Assembly (NCBI GenBank): GCA_019279435.1
Contig: JAAALK010000287.1
Span: 24,862,162 to 24,926,161 of the forward strand
Direction: 5' to 3'
Length of the DNA stretch: 64,000 bases
From: Zizania palustris
Taxonomy: Eukaryota > Streptophyta > Magnoliopsida > Poales > Poaceae
Both the position numbers and the translations under genes were made by a program. This document shows, piece by piece, positions 53,257 through 63,835 of this stretch. Under the pieces are notes generated by a model. That model made no database searches. It was not told the origin of the DNA and saw only the letters and a list, made by a program, of their open reading frames with translations. The stretch's first letter is position 1; every line of letters starts with the position of its first letter.

Positions 53257-53405
53257 GGCCGCCGGCGAGGCTGCAGGCTCGCCGTCTCGTACGTGATGGG
53301 TACATGCACGGCTGCGCCACCGGCTGGCCACGGCGGCACTAGCGTACTCGATCTCGGCTCGTAGGTGTGGGTGGTGGTGGTGGTGGTGGTCGCGTGACGT
53401 GGGCT

Positions 53406-53411
53406 AAATAA
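53406..53411 (+). terminator. Polyadenylation signal of the acidic protein gene
   Basis: AATAAA in GGGCTAAATAAAGTG lies 150 bp downstream of the stop codon at 53256. Confidence 0.55.
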
Positions 53412-53990
53412 AGTGTTTGTCGAGGGCGTGGTGGGGCCCAGCGTCAGTGAGTCAGTTCATAAGCTAGCTGGTCTTGTGCTTTGTTCGGTTCGTCGTGTGT
53501 ACGAGTAATGTGTGTGACGTTCCGACTTATCAGCCTTGTGCGATCTCCTGCGTCCATTTAAGCTAAGTGCATTTCTAAGTATCTTAAATTTTATTCGCTA
53601 AAATTTGATACAAGATCCATTCGTATATTTGTTCTAAAAATATTCTTGAGTAGATAAATCCAACGTCTACACAAAGTGGGTGATAAATAAATAAAAAAAT
53701 ATAGCTTATAGCGTCCTCTTCAACTTTTTTAACGTTAGTTTTTAATACAAGTTGGACTGTCGGAGGCAGTTCAGTATAACCTCAAATGTCATGCTATCAC
53801 AATTCACAGTGTTACTCGAGCAATGGCTTCGGGCAACGTATCTAAACGTTAATGTTGCACAAAATTGAGGAGATAATATTTAATAGTAACTAAACCACCA
53901 GCAATTAATCCATTTGCATATTTTGTTTTTTTTTGAAATAGGCCACGTGGGCTCAACCTTGTTTGAAAGCCATGGGTGTGTCGGGGAAGT
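53412..53990. other. Spacer downstream of the acidic protein gene
   Basis: No gene is seen. The sequence becomes AT-rich from about 53560. Confidence 0.5.
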
Positions 53991-54080
53991 GAACGAGAAT
54001 TTCTCGGTAGGTCACCCATCCTGGTACTACTCCCGCCTGAGCATGTTTAACAATAGAGTTCTGAGAAGATTTGATGCCAG
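53991..54080 (-). repeat. 5S-rRNA-derived segment, Cassandra-like
   Basis: The minus strand contains GGCGGGAGTAGTACCAGGAT followed by GGGTGACC, which matches the 3' half of plant 5S rRNA, together with a degenerate AACTCTATTGTTAAACATG where the rRNA has the AACTCCG...GTTAAGCGTG element. About 90 bp can be aligned. The 5' end of 5S rRNA is not present, so it is not a working 5S gene. Cassandra retrotransposons carry such a 5S segment in their LTRs, which is the likeliest source. LTR ends were not resolved. Confidence 0.65.
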
Positions 54081-54221
54081 CTAACTCACGTCCCTTTCAC
54101 AAACATATTTTGTTCGTTAATAAGATATGATTAAGAAGCAATGCCAGCGAGCGGGCTTCTTGAGCTCCATGAGCAAGTCGAGGAGGGACTTCTTTAGTGA
54201 GTAGAGCAGCGCGCACAAGTA

Positions 54222-54760
54222 AAATGGCAATGAGTACCCGAAATCTCGATGGATTTTTATTCATTAGGGTAGATATATGGGTAAAATTACTTACTCGTGG
54301 TTCTATTGATGGGAAAAATAGTATCCAATGGGTACGCGAGTATGAATATAGTTTCTTAATATCCATACCCGTTACTCGATGGGTACTCATCACCCAATAA
54401 GCTATATTTTTGAGAGTTTAAATCATTGTTGCTATTGTTGTATGTTAAATCATTGATGCATTATGTTTGATAGTTTATTTATATATGTAATTTTGATCTT
54501 ATGACTGAATGAGTGATTGATCTATTTAGGTGAAACACTGTTTTTGTGGGAATAGATATACAATTGTTATTTGTTAACCTAATTTGTGTGTGGTGTCTAT
54601 TGATGGGTATGGGTACCCGATGAGTATATTTTAACCAAATGGGTATTGGTTTGAAAAGAAATGGTACCCGCATGTATATATGAGTTATTCAATAAGGAGA
54701 TTTTTTCTAATTGGTATGGGTTTGAGATAGTCAAATCCGATGAGTGTATAGAACCATTGT
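54222..54760. mobile_element. Probable hAT-type non-autonomous element with GGGTACCC motifs
   Basis: The left side starts TGGCAATGAGTACCCG and the right side ends with CCATTGTCATC, roughly inverted. Motifs ATGGGTACTC, ATACCCGTTACTCG and GGGTATGGGTACCCGATGAG recur in both orientations inside. This is the usual look of grass hAT derivatives. The target duplication was not found. Confidence 0.45.
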
Positions 54761-56231
54761 CATCTTTACGCGCGAGCGAGGGGATAAGGGGTCAAACTAA
54801 AATAAGAAACGGTAAGCTAATCCTACTTGAGAAATTTAGTTTAGGGATTTTGTTCGTGTCGGTTTCTCTTCAAGAACTTAAATTTGGAAATTTTCGTTGA
54901 AGATGATCCAATCATTCCTACGGTCGTACCGTGTTATGAGGAGCAAGGGGCTCTGTTCCGATCTCCATACATCGTGGTATCGGACAAGGAAAAAAAATAA
55001 ACCAAAACAGGAGCCAAATAGTTGGGCCACCCTGAAAGAGTTTATGGTCGGCCCAGACAAGCAGTTTTATCGTCTTCCATCGATTATTATATCACAGTTT
55101 TATTTTTTATTTTTATGTATATGGCATAATTTTAATGCTTCACAAATTATGCTAATTACCGCGTGCACTAACGGCAGGTCTCGCAACCAGCGGTAGTAAC
55201 AGCATTTCTAAAAAGTAGCTCTAAAAATCGACTCTTTGTGTAGTTTTTATGGATTTGTCTCTGGATGCAAATCACTTTAGATATATTTCTCTTTCGGAGA
55301 GTCCTTAATTTAAAGTCTAAGAGTATGTTCCTTAAAAGTAGAGAACGAAAAGATTAATTTTAGAGATTTTTTTTATTTTTGGTAACTAAGAAACCAAGTG
55401 GTTTGCACTGTGGTTTTATCTTAGTGATGCGTGATTGACAAGTTTGCCTAATATATGGTTGAGACTTGTAATTGCCTGTTTGGGTTCACTGATGGGATCA
55501 GTGTGTGCTTTGCGTGGAGATTCGTGTTTTTCTTGTTTCATATTGTGCAAGGTTGAGATGCGAGTCAACTGTAAACAGCGGGTGATCAGGATCAAGTAGG
55601 GAGCTTGATGCCAGACAATCAAGGGTGTCGGGTGAAGTTAAGGAATATATCAGGCGTACACGTGGAGATAGAGCAAGACATGGACAGACGGATGATCGGG
55701 ACAATGTGTTGACCAAGTCAACGAAAGGAAGGTCGGTGCAAGTGACAAGGCAGCTCGAGGGATCGAGAGCGGGAGAGACTTGCTGGTGGTCGAGTTCGCG
55801 GATTGGTGACACCTATCAGCGATCTGGAGCGCTTTGTTGGATCTGGACGGAGCAAGCCACCAGAGAAGAGGAGCTAGGTAAGATTTACTATTTTGGTACT
55901 CTAAAGATGTGCACTTTGTTATAATAACACTTCTTGAGGTTGACATGTAGGTCCGTCTGAGTCAAATAAAGTGGGTCCAAATGATATTATAACGAAACCC
56001 CTTCTTTAGAGTGCTAAAATAGTAAATCTCTCCATACCTAGAAGCGGAGGCTGGAGTCGAGCGTGGAGAGACGGAGCCGCTCGATTCAGTCATTTTTTAG
56101 GAATAGAAGGGTTCCGAATCTACAAAGAATATTTCCTTTTTAGAGTCGTTCCGCTCTACCTAATTCTAAGCCAAACACATATAAAATGAAATGGAGCTGC
56201 TCGCTTCCACCTAACTCTTGAACCAAACGCC
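54761..56231. other. Intergenic, possible retroelement scraps
   Basis: The GC-richer part at 55560-55880 has no recognised product and may be a piece of a retrotransposon LTR. No gene is supported. Confidence 0.4.
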
Positions 56232-57332
56232 ACCTAAGGAAGGCGCGCAGTCAACAGAAGGTCAAGGAAGATTTGGTTAAAGAAAGTCAAAAGAGTCCAT
56301 CCGCACCAGCTGCATGATCGGAATGGGAGCTGATGGAGATAAGAGCAGAAGATGGTTACAGATTCATTCGAAATCGGCTAGATAAGTTACTTGGACGGCA
56401 AATCTATGGTCTATAAATATGTATCCCTTAGGTTAGATTAGTTAACTCTCATTCAATCAATCAATCGGCACATCGCCACCCTTGAGCTCCAAGGTTATCC
56501 GGTGGAACTCGGGCGCTCGGAGCTGGGTTGCATCATTTTGATCTTCAGCGAAGAGGTGAGTCCCGCCACCCTCGACGTCCGTGCCAACTAGGTTAGTACC
56601 CACACGGCTGCATCGATTCATTTTGATCTCTTGAGGAGAACGGTGAAATAGCACGGTCGTCAGTTGTTCTCAGTGTATTTGGCCAGGTCTAAGACTGCAT
56701 CAGTTAGGTTTGATCTCTTAGATTGATGTGATTTGGGTCTGATAATCTAAGGCTTCGTAGGTTAAGTCCGACATATCTTGCTATTGTATCTTTTTCATGT
56801 CGTATATTGTTCATCTAAATAAAGTTTGACCGATTCATTGATATATTGTTCAGATCATCGTGACTAACTAATGTCTTGGTTAGGTCTGATCTAGTTATTG
56901 TGATGATTTCCATTATATAGATTTGCTATCTGGTATGCTTTATTTATTTTTATAAGAGTACAAGCTGATAGATTATCTTTAATTTATCTTCGTATCATGT
57001 TCACCGTCGAAGGGTGCACATCGGTCGATATGCGTATTCTGTATTTCCTATCGACCGATGGCGTGCTCGCTCGATTGGGCCAACTTAGGCTATCGACCGT
57101 CTGACCGATCAACACATTGGTTGATGGATTTATCCTTTTTACCACAATCATCGGCTTACCAGTCGATCGGTTATGCTACTAATGTCTATTTTTTTCGATC
57201 CCTTATCAATTATAGGGTCAAACTGTTTGGCACGCCCTGAACCCCTTTTTTAAGACGTAGAGCTTGTACTGGAGTCAAACAGATCTCTCAGGCCACACAT
57301 GTATCAATGTGTGACCAAAAAGCACATCAACA
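56232..57332 (+). mobile_element. LTR family A, second forward copy (5' shortened)
   Basis: The sequence follows the LTR at 230-1362 along its length: CTAAGGAAGGCGCGCAGTCAAC, CTATAAATATGTATCCCTTAGG, TCATCTAAATAAAGTTTGACC and a shared end CCAAAAAGCAC...CAACA. It lacks about the first 40 bases. No internal retrotransposon sequence flanks it. Divergence from copy 1 is clearly visible, so the two insertions are not a recent pair. Confidence 0.7.
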
Positions 57333-58207
57333 ACTTCTCTTGGAAATATCAATAGCATTCCTGGAATATCAATTCATATTTTTTTAAGATAATTAGAAAT
57401 AGAGTTTCTACTTTTATGAAAAATATATGATTTAGTTGATTAAAATATGAAATAATGTTGCAGTATGCTATTTTTTAAAAACAAAATTGACTAAATTTTA
57501 TTTTAGGGAATAAGATTAGGCTTATCAATTTCATTCTGGTACCGGTTGAAATAGTCTCAATATGTAACATTCTGGTTCTCAATACCTGGATTTTTTTAAA
57601 TATGTGTTGTATAATACTTATGTTAAGCTGTATAGTATATTATATTTAGAATATAGACTATATTGAATATATCAATGCATTTAAATATATCATATTTAAT
57701 CATATAAATATAAAAATATGTTTATATTATTTTATTAAACCCACGATAGTCCACCGGTATCATTTCGTTTCAAGATCAAAGTCGATTGTGTCGCCACAGG
57801 ATCAGCACAGGCATCAAACTACCAAAGCAGCTTTCGATCGATCGCCTTCGCTACCTGTCCATTATTCCGACACCGACGTGTTATCTCTCCGGCGCCGAAT
57901 CGTCACCGGCAAGTTCGTCGACGACGCGGCCAGGCCCGACCCCGACCGATCCCGACGTGTTTACCACAACAGACCAAACAGTGAGTGCAGCACTACCGTA
58001 TAGCTAGCTAGTGTAGCCCTAGCACCGACGAGTCGACGACGACGACGACGAGGTTAAAAGTTTACGATGGAGGCAGCGACATGAACTCGCCGGGCTTAAC
58101 GGCGACAGAGACCGCCTCACGCCGGCACTCCGGCCCCGGCGGATAGATGCAACGTATCGGCCGTCGGCGTCATGCGGCAAATAAAACAAATAGAGTATAA
58201 TAAAAAA
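57333..58207. other. Spacer with a GC-rich open patch
   Basis: A plus-strand open stretch at 57788-58003 (LPVHYSDTDVLSLRRRIVTG in frame) has no ATG and no recognised family. It might be a captured exon scrap. The rest is AT-rich. Confidence 0.4.
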
Positions 58208-58363
58208 GGGTAATTTTATAGTCTATGAGGAGCTATCAGGAGGTACCACATTTTTCAGTGTTAATTTTGATACCTTCTGGTACCTCATATGTCAGGAGGT
58301 ACCAAAATTAACACTAAAAAATGTGGTACCTCCTGGTACCTCCTCATAGACTGTAAAATTTCT
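58208..58363. repeat. Near-perfect 156-bp palindrome (foldback MITE)
   Basis: Left arm 58210-58286 and right arm 58293-58362 are inverted copies with few mismatches: TAGTCTATGAGGAG faces CTCCTCATAGACTG and CAGGAGGTACCACATTTTT faces AAAATGTGGTACCTCCTG. The spacer between the arms is under 10 bp. The arm contains GGTACC-rich motifs and would give a stable hairpin if transcribed. Confidence 0.85.
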
Positions 58364-58377
58364 CATAAAAAAAAGTC

Positions 58378-59184
58378 GGGCTTCTTTGGAATACAGGAAT
58401 TCAAAAATACAGCAATAGGAAAAATGGAGGATTATGATAGGAATGTATATAGAAAACAGAGGAAACACAGGGAAAATTAGAGATATATTGTTTGGAACAC
58501 AAGAACACATGAATTAACTAATCATAAGATTTTTTCTAAGGGCTTCTTTGGTTTGAAGGAATTTTAGAGGAATAATGTAGGATTCAAATTCATATAGGAA
58601 TTGATACTATTCACTCCTTTGGAATGAAAGATTGGTGTATAGGAAAAATGAAGGAAATTTTCCTTTTCCTTAGAATTCATAGAAAAAATATAGGAATTCA
58701 AACATCTACACCAACCTCTTTTTTCCTTTCCTTTGCTAAGTCCAAAGCAAATCAATGTATAAAACTTCAAATGAGATAATATAAGTAGTTTTAATATGAA
58801 TGTTTAGAAAAAATCTTGTGATTAGTTAATTCCTGTATTCCAAACAATACATTTCTAATTTTTCATGTGTTTTTAAATCCTCTGTTTTCTACATACATTC
58901 CTATCATATTCCTACATTTTTCCTATTTCTGTAAAGCTACTTATATTATCTCATTTGAACTTTTATGCATTGATTTGCTTTGGACTTAGCAAAGGAAAGG
59001 AAAAAAGAGGTTGGAGTGGATGTTTGAATTCCTAAATTTTTCCTATGAATTCTAAGGAAAAGGAAAATTTCTTTCATTTTTCCTATACACCAATCCTCCA
59101 TTCCAAATGAGTGAATAGTATTAATTCCTATAAGAATTTGAATCCTACATTATTTCTCTAAAATTCCTTCAAACCAAAGGAGCA
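58378..59184. repeat. Two interleaved inverted repeats (A-B-A'-B')
   Basis: Segment A (58378-58540) starts GGGCTTCTTTGGAATACAGG and is inverted as A' (58801-58936). Segment B (58541-58800) starts GGGCTTCTTTGGTTTGAAGG and is inverted as B' (58937-59184), which ends TTCAAACCAAAGGAGC. A and B share the GGGCTTCTTTGG terminus. Each pair alone looks like a hairpin MITE, but their order interleaves. A nested or recombined pair of one MITE family is the likely cause. Confidence 0.75.
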
Positions 59185-60231
59185 AGATAACACAAGGAAA
59201 CTGCTCGCAGGTTGCATCTTGATCCAAATAAGATGTGGGGATTACGTGGGAATGCCTGACTGAAAGTGACAAGCCTGTTTGGATTGCTTCGATTGTCCCC
59301 TTTGTGTTCTTGTCTGCAAGTGCCCAATTATTTGCAAGAGATAGAAGAAGCTGAGAACGTAGGCATGACTCATGGATACGTCAATGCTCTGCCCACCTGG
59401 TAAGCTCATAAGAACACGCACTATAGTATTTATCAGTATTGTGATCACCAGATGTTCGAGACGAAGTAGAGGGGACTGATCTATGTGCGGAGTCCGTTTG
59501 GTGGTCGGATTTTACTAATTGTGGCTTCTGCTCCCCATTTTAAGGTTCGGCTTAGGTCATGAACTTTACTAAAAAGAAACTGATGGACCTAAACAATCCA
59601 AATGTGATACGGAATACTTCATGCGCATTATAGAACAGACGAAATCAATCAACCGCACGAGGTCAACGCAGGTAGATGATCGCATTAAAAAAAAGGCACA
59701 TGGCAATTGGCGAAAGCACCACGAAGCCGAATCGAATCAAGAGATGGACGTCAAAGAAACGAGAGGTGGGTGGTCAGAGGACGGAGCTGAGCTGAGCTGA
59801 GCTCACTTGCACGTCATGTTGTCACAAGCCATCCCAGTGAAATCTGAAAAAACTTCTCAACTAAACTGATCGTGGAATCGACTCCTGGAAGGTTAAAAAA
59901 ACTCAGCCGCCCGGTTAATTTCCACGCAAATTACAGCGATTCCTGTTCTTTTTTTAAAAAAAACTACCAGCTGCAGTTTAGTAGTTCATGATCTGTGGCA
60001 ACGAATGGTTTTGGGCCGTTCACCCGCTGATGCGACGCTGTCACAAGGCGGACGTATGCAGGGCAGGGGAGCGCGACGGGGCTCGGCTGGCTCGCTCGCG
60101 TGATCATGGCGTCAGCGTGACCGGCGGCAAGCAGCAGCCGCAGCTGGCGAGCGTTCGATAAGAAGACTTTTGGAAGGGAGAGGCAAGCAGCGGCGTCGTC
60201 ATCTCGGGGCTCGGGGCTTAACGGAATCTTC
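59185..60231. other. Spacer and pirin promoter region
   Basis: AT-rich to about 59650, then mixed. No other gene is seen. GAGCTGAGCTGAGCTGAGCT near 59786 is a short tandem repeat of a 5-bp unit. Confidence 0.45.
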
Positions 60232-60238
60232 TATATAA
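60232..60238 (+). promoter_or_regulatory. TATA box of the pirin gene
   Basis: TATATAA in TTCTATATAAGAGCG lies 160 bp upstream of the ATG at 60392; the leader would be about 125 bases. Confidence 0.7.
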
Positions 60239-60391
60239 GAGCGCCCCCCGAAACACAGAGCCTGCAGTACTCTGCTACCAGGCGCGTCGCTGCAGGAGGA
60301 GATTGGATTTGGAAGGAGTCGCGAGCTGATCGCCGCCTCGCCGGCAAGGACGGCCAGCTGGTTGGGTTTGGTATATCATACGTCGGCGGCA

Positions 60392-62027
60392 ATGGAGAAG
60401 ACACGGCAGGTGGTGAGGAAGTTCCTGGCACGGCCGCAGCACGAGGGCGTCGGCGCCGTCGTCCGCCGCAGCATCGGGAGGTGCGTCTCGTTCTCAGGCT
60501 CGCGTGCATGCAGCCCCCCTCCTGCGCCGTTCGGTTGCTGATCGGAGGAGGATCCCCTGCTTGCTTGGATGTGTTTGCAGGTTTGAGCTGAGGTACTTGG
60601 ATCCATTCCTCGTCCTCGACGAGTTCTCAGGTGAGTCTCAGATTCCACAGGCCCCCCCGGCCTCCGCTCTGATGATAATTTGACCGGAAACCCGACCCGG
60701 AGTGATAAAGATTGCATTTTGATCCTTCTTCCTGTTCAAACTGCTTGCAGTTTCTGCTCCCGCTGGGTTCCCTGACCACCCGCACAGAGGCTTTGAGACC
60801 GTCACCTACATGCTCGAGGTATGCATCATGTTCACTGGCAGTAGAACAGCTAGATGATAAGAACAAACCAGAGCAATCCAGCAGCAATGGAAATTCCTTG
60901 CAGCTTCTGCAGCCAGACCAATCCCCGGAATATCTGATCGAGAAACGCGTTTCATTTGTCAGCGTTAGCAATTCAGAGTAGCTTTTCTTCCCGTCAAATC
61001 GAAGAATTCGTCCACCGATCCAAATGGGTCCCTTGGTTGGTATTGGTAGCCTTCCCTCCCCGCGTCAACAACCTCGCGTCGCCTATACTTTTCCTCGCTC
61101 AAATTGATCAACGGCCACACGTTGAACTCATGATCACACAGTGATCCCTGGTCAAGCCACGCCGTGTAAAAAGAATCAGAAAGCAGCGGTTTTTTTTCTT
61201 TAGGAAGCAAGACGATGATGACATGGATGATGGCATGACCGGGATGACGATGTTTTCAGGGAGCCGTGACGCACGAGGACTTCGAGGGTCACCGTGGCAC
61301 GATCAAGGCCGGCGACGTGCAGTGGATGACGGCCGGCCGCGGCATCGTGCACTCGGAGATGCCGGCAGGGCCCGGCACGTCCAAGGGACTCCAGCTCTGG
61401 GTCAACCTCTCCTCGCACAACAAAATGTGAGCATCTCGATCTGTCGTTTTTGGATTTTTGACCTAAATGTGGCCGCGAGATGGCGCCGTGGTTGTTGACG
61501 TGTCGTGTGTGTTGGGAATGGTGTGCAGGATCGAGCCGAGGTACCAGGAGATGCAGAGCAAGGACATCGCGTGCGCGTCGCGCGACGGCGTGACGGTGCG
61601 CGTGATCGCCGGGCAGTCGATGGGCGCCCAGTCGCCGGTGTTCACGCGGACGCCGACCATGTACCTGGACTTCACGCTGCGCCCGCACGCGGTGGCGCGG
61701 CAGCCGGTGTGCGCGGCGTGGAACGCGTTCGCGTACGTGCTGGAGGGGGAGGGCGTGTTCGGCGGCGGCGACAAGGCCGGGCCGCACCACCTGCTGCTGC
61801 TCGGCCAGCAGGGCGACGGCGTCGAGGTGTGGAACAACTCCGACAAGCCTCTCCGGTTCCTGCTCATCGCCGGCGAGCCCATCGGCGAGCCCGTGGCGCA
61901 GCTCGGCCCCTTCGTCATGAACACCGAGGAGGAGATCGACATGACCATCAACGACTTCGAGTACAACATCAACGGCTTCGAGAAGGCCAAGCATTGGAAG
62001 TCGCAGGCGCTGGTCGTACTAGACTAG
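60392..62027 (+). CDS. Pirin-like protein, five exons, 290 residues
   Basis: Coding exons are 60392-60480, 60581-60630, 60751-60818, 61260-61426 and 61529-62027; all introns are GT-AG and the joined frame is 873 bp including the stop. Pirins are cupin-fold iron proteins of nucleus and cytosol; plant members interact with a G-protein alpha subunit and NF-Y-type factors and some bacterial and human ones have quercetinase activity. The metal ligands are present: His56 and His58 in HPHRGFE, His100 and Glu102 in VHSEMP. The second cupin half includes AYVLEGEGVFGG and the usual MNTEEEI near the end. Length equals that of human pirin. The start is the first ATG after a TATA box. Nothing looks broken. 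Confidence 0.93.
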
Positions 62028-62250
62028 GGCGAAACCATGGCACGCGATGAACTCAAGAACACCCTACTTCTTTCTCTTCTTTCCACGAGGTTGCTTTAAT
62101 TTTATTAATTTGTTCTTCCTCCAAACGAACACCGATTGCTTTGTGTAAATACTTCAAATCAAAAAGAAATTATATCTATCATTCTTGTCCACTTTGACAC
62201 TTGAGACTGTTTAGCAGCAAATTATTAAATCTCTAGCTGTATCCCAAAAG
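62028..62250 (+). other. Pirin 3' UTR
   Basis: The 220 bp between the stop codon and the Mutator-like element is AT-rich and probably contains the polyadenylation site. Confidence 0.5.
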
Positions 62251-63161
62251 GGGAAATTTAACTATTTGCCACCCTATTCGTTGCCACCTCTTCAAATGTC
62301 ACCCTCTTCGTTGCAATTAATTTTTTGCCATTCTTTTCGTGAGCCAATTAATTTTTTGCCATTCGGTGTCCAGTCACTTGCCACGTCATCTGCCACATCA
62401 CATTTTTGCCACCTCACACCGCCACGTCACCTTCCTCCTCCTCCTCCTCTCTCTCACCCAATTTCTCACGTCGGCCGACCACCGCCGATCATGTGAGCGC
62501 GGGGCGGGGGGGGGGGGGGGGGGGGGCTTCGGCGGTGGCCACGGGGCGGCGGCGTGCGGAGGGGGTAGGGGCGCGCGACAGAGGGCGTGGGGCAGCGGCG
62601 TGCGGAGGGGGCAGGGGCGCGGCGGCGGCGGTGGGCGAAGGAGGCAGGGGCGCGGCGGCAGCGGTGGGCGGCGGGGGCCTCCGGCGGTGGGCGCGGGACG
62701 ATGGCGTGCGGAGAGGGCAGGGGCGTGCGGCGGAGGGCGTGGGGCGGCGGTGGGCGGCAGGGATAGGGGCGCACGGGTCTGGCGTGGCGGCGTGTGGCGG
62801 TGGACGTGGGGCAGCGGGGATAGGGCGCGCGGGGTGGCGGCGTGCGGAGGGGGCAGGGGCGCGGCGGCGGTGGTGGGCGGAGGGGACAGGGGCGCAGCGG
62901 CGGCGGTAGGCGACGGCCGCCGGCCGGTTGGCGTGAGGAGTTGGGGTGAGAGAGAAGAGGAGGAGGAGGAAGAATAAGAAGGTGACGTGGCAGCGTGAGG
63001 TGGCAAAAATGTGATGTGGCAGATGACGTGGTAAGTGACTGGACACCGAATGACAAAAAATTAATTAGCTCACGAAGAGAGTGGCAAAAAAATAATTGCA
63101 ACGAAGAGGGTGGTATTTGAAGAGGTGACAACGAAGAGGGTGGCAAATAGTTAAATTTCCC
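62251..63161. mobile_element. Mutator-like element (911 bp) with GC-rich interior
   Basis: It begins GGGAAATTTAACTATTTGCC and ends with its inverted copy GGCAAATAGTTAAATTTCCC. The terminal inverted repeats are about 200 bp long, with GCCACGTCATCTGCCACATC facing GATGTGGCAGATGACGTGG. Flanks TCCCAAAAG (62242-62250) and TCTCAAAAG (63162-63170) are a 9-bp target duplication with one mismatch. Long TIRs plus 9-bp duplication define MULEs. The interior (about 62495-62940) is extremely G-rich, including a run of 21 G at 62506-62526 and GGCGGCG/GGGGCAGGGGCG repeats. Its frames are low-complexity Gly/Arg or Pro/Arg and no host gene is recognised, so Pack-MULE status is unproven. Confidence 0.88.
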
Positions 63162-63489
63162 TCTCAAAAGTCATATGCTCAACATGTTCATAAACAAGTA
63201 ATTTGTGACTTTTTCAATGTCCAATGCAGGAATTTGATCATTAAAAACTGGATATTATATTAATCTATCTCTTGTAGCCATTTCTTATAATTTGATTTGT
63301 GTATGTGCAATTAGTCAACATGTAGAGTTTGCACGTCAGTATATATTAAAATTCATGGCCAACTGTGAATTTTAAAACATGGACTTAAATATGATTTGAG
63401 CTAGACTTTTTACCTGAATTGGACGATCGTGAAAAGAGAGTTAGGCGGCTGAAGTGACGAAGAAACCGCTAAAATCAAACTAATTAAGG
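63162..63489. other. AT-rich spacer
   Basis: No gene or repeat is seen. Confidence 0.5.
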
Positions 63490-63650
63490 GTCCCTTTGGT
63501 TGAGCTTTTGGAAGCAGCTTCTGCTTCCTAAAAGCCAGAAGCTCAACCAAAGGGGTATACTACTCACAGCAGCTTTTCTCAAAAGCAGCTTTTCACTCAG
63601 TGTAAAAGAGAAAGCCTATTCCACCCTGCTTTTGGCAGCTTCCCGTCAAA
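63490..63650 (+). mobile_element. PIF/Harbinger-like terminus near the right edge
   Basis: After TTAA the sequence reads GGGTCCCTTTGGTTGAGC, then GCTTTTGGAAGCAGC, matching the left end of the MITE at 41513. The first 70 bp also fold on themselves (CCCTTTGGTTGAGC facing GCTCAACCAAAGGG). The other end is not in the window. The element may extend over the COBRA-like fragment. Confidence 0.55.
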
Positions 63651-63835
63651 AAAATCTCGTGAGCTTCCTCCTCCAACCCGTGGCCGCCTCCCGCAGTCGC
63701 CGAGCCGCCGCCGCCGTCGCCGACCCGCCGCCGCCGCCTTCCGCGGCCGCCGCCGCCGCGGCCGCCTCGCGCTGCAGCGGCCGCCTCGCGCTGCCGCCTC
63801 CCGCTGCAGCCGCCGCCTCGCGCTGCTGCCGTCGT

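Noticed and set aside
52729..53339. Long minus-strand and alternate plus-strand frames across the acidic protein exon
   Set aside because: They are shadows of the biased GAG/GCC codons of the real exon, with Leu/Gly/Arg- or Ser/Ala-repeat translations.
53991..54080. Functional 5S rRNA gene
   Set aside because: Only the 3' part can be aligned, with several changes, and the 5' end is missing.
62339..62977. Gly/Arg- and Pro/Arg-rich frames inside the Mutator-like element
   Set aside because: They exist in nearly all frames of an extremely GC-biased region and are low complexity throughout.
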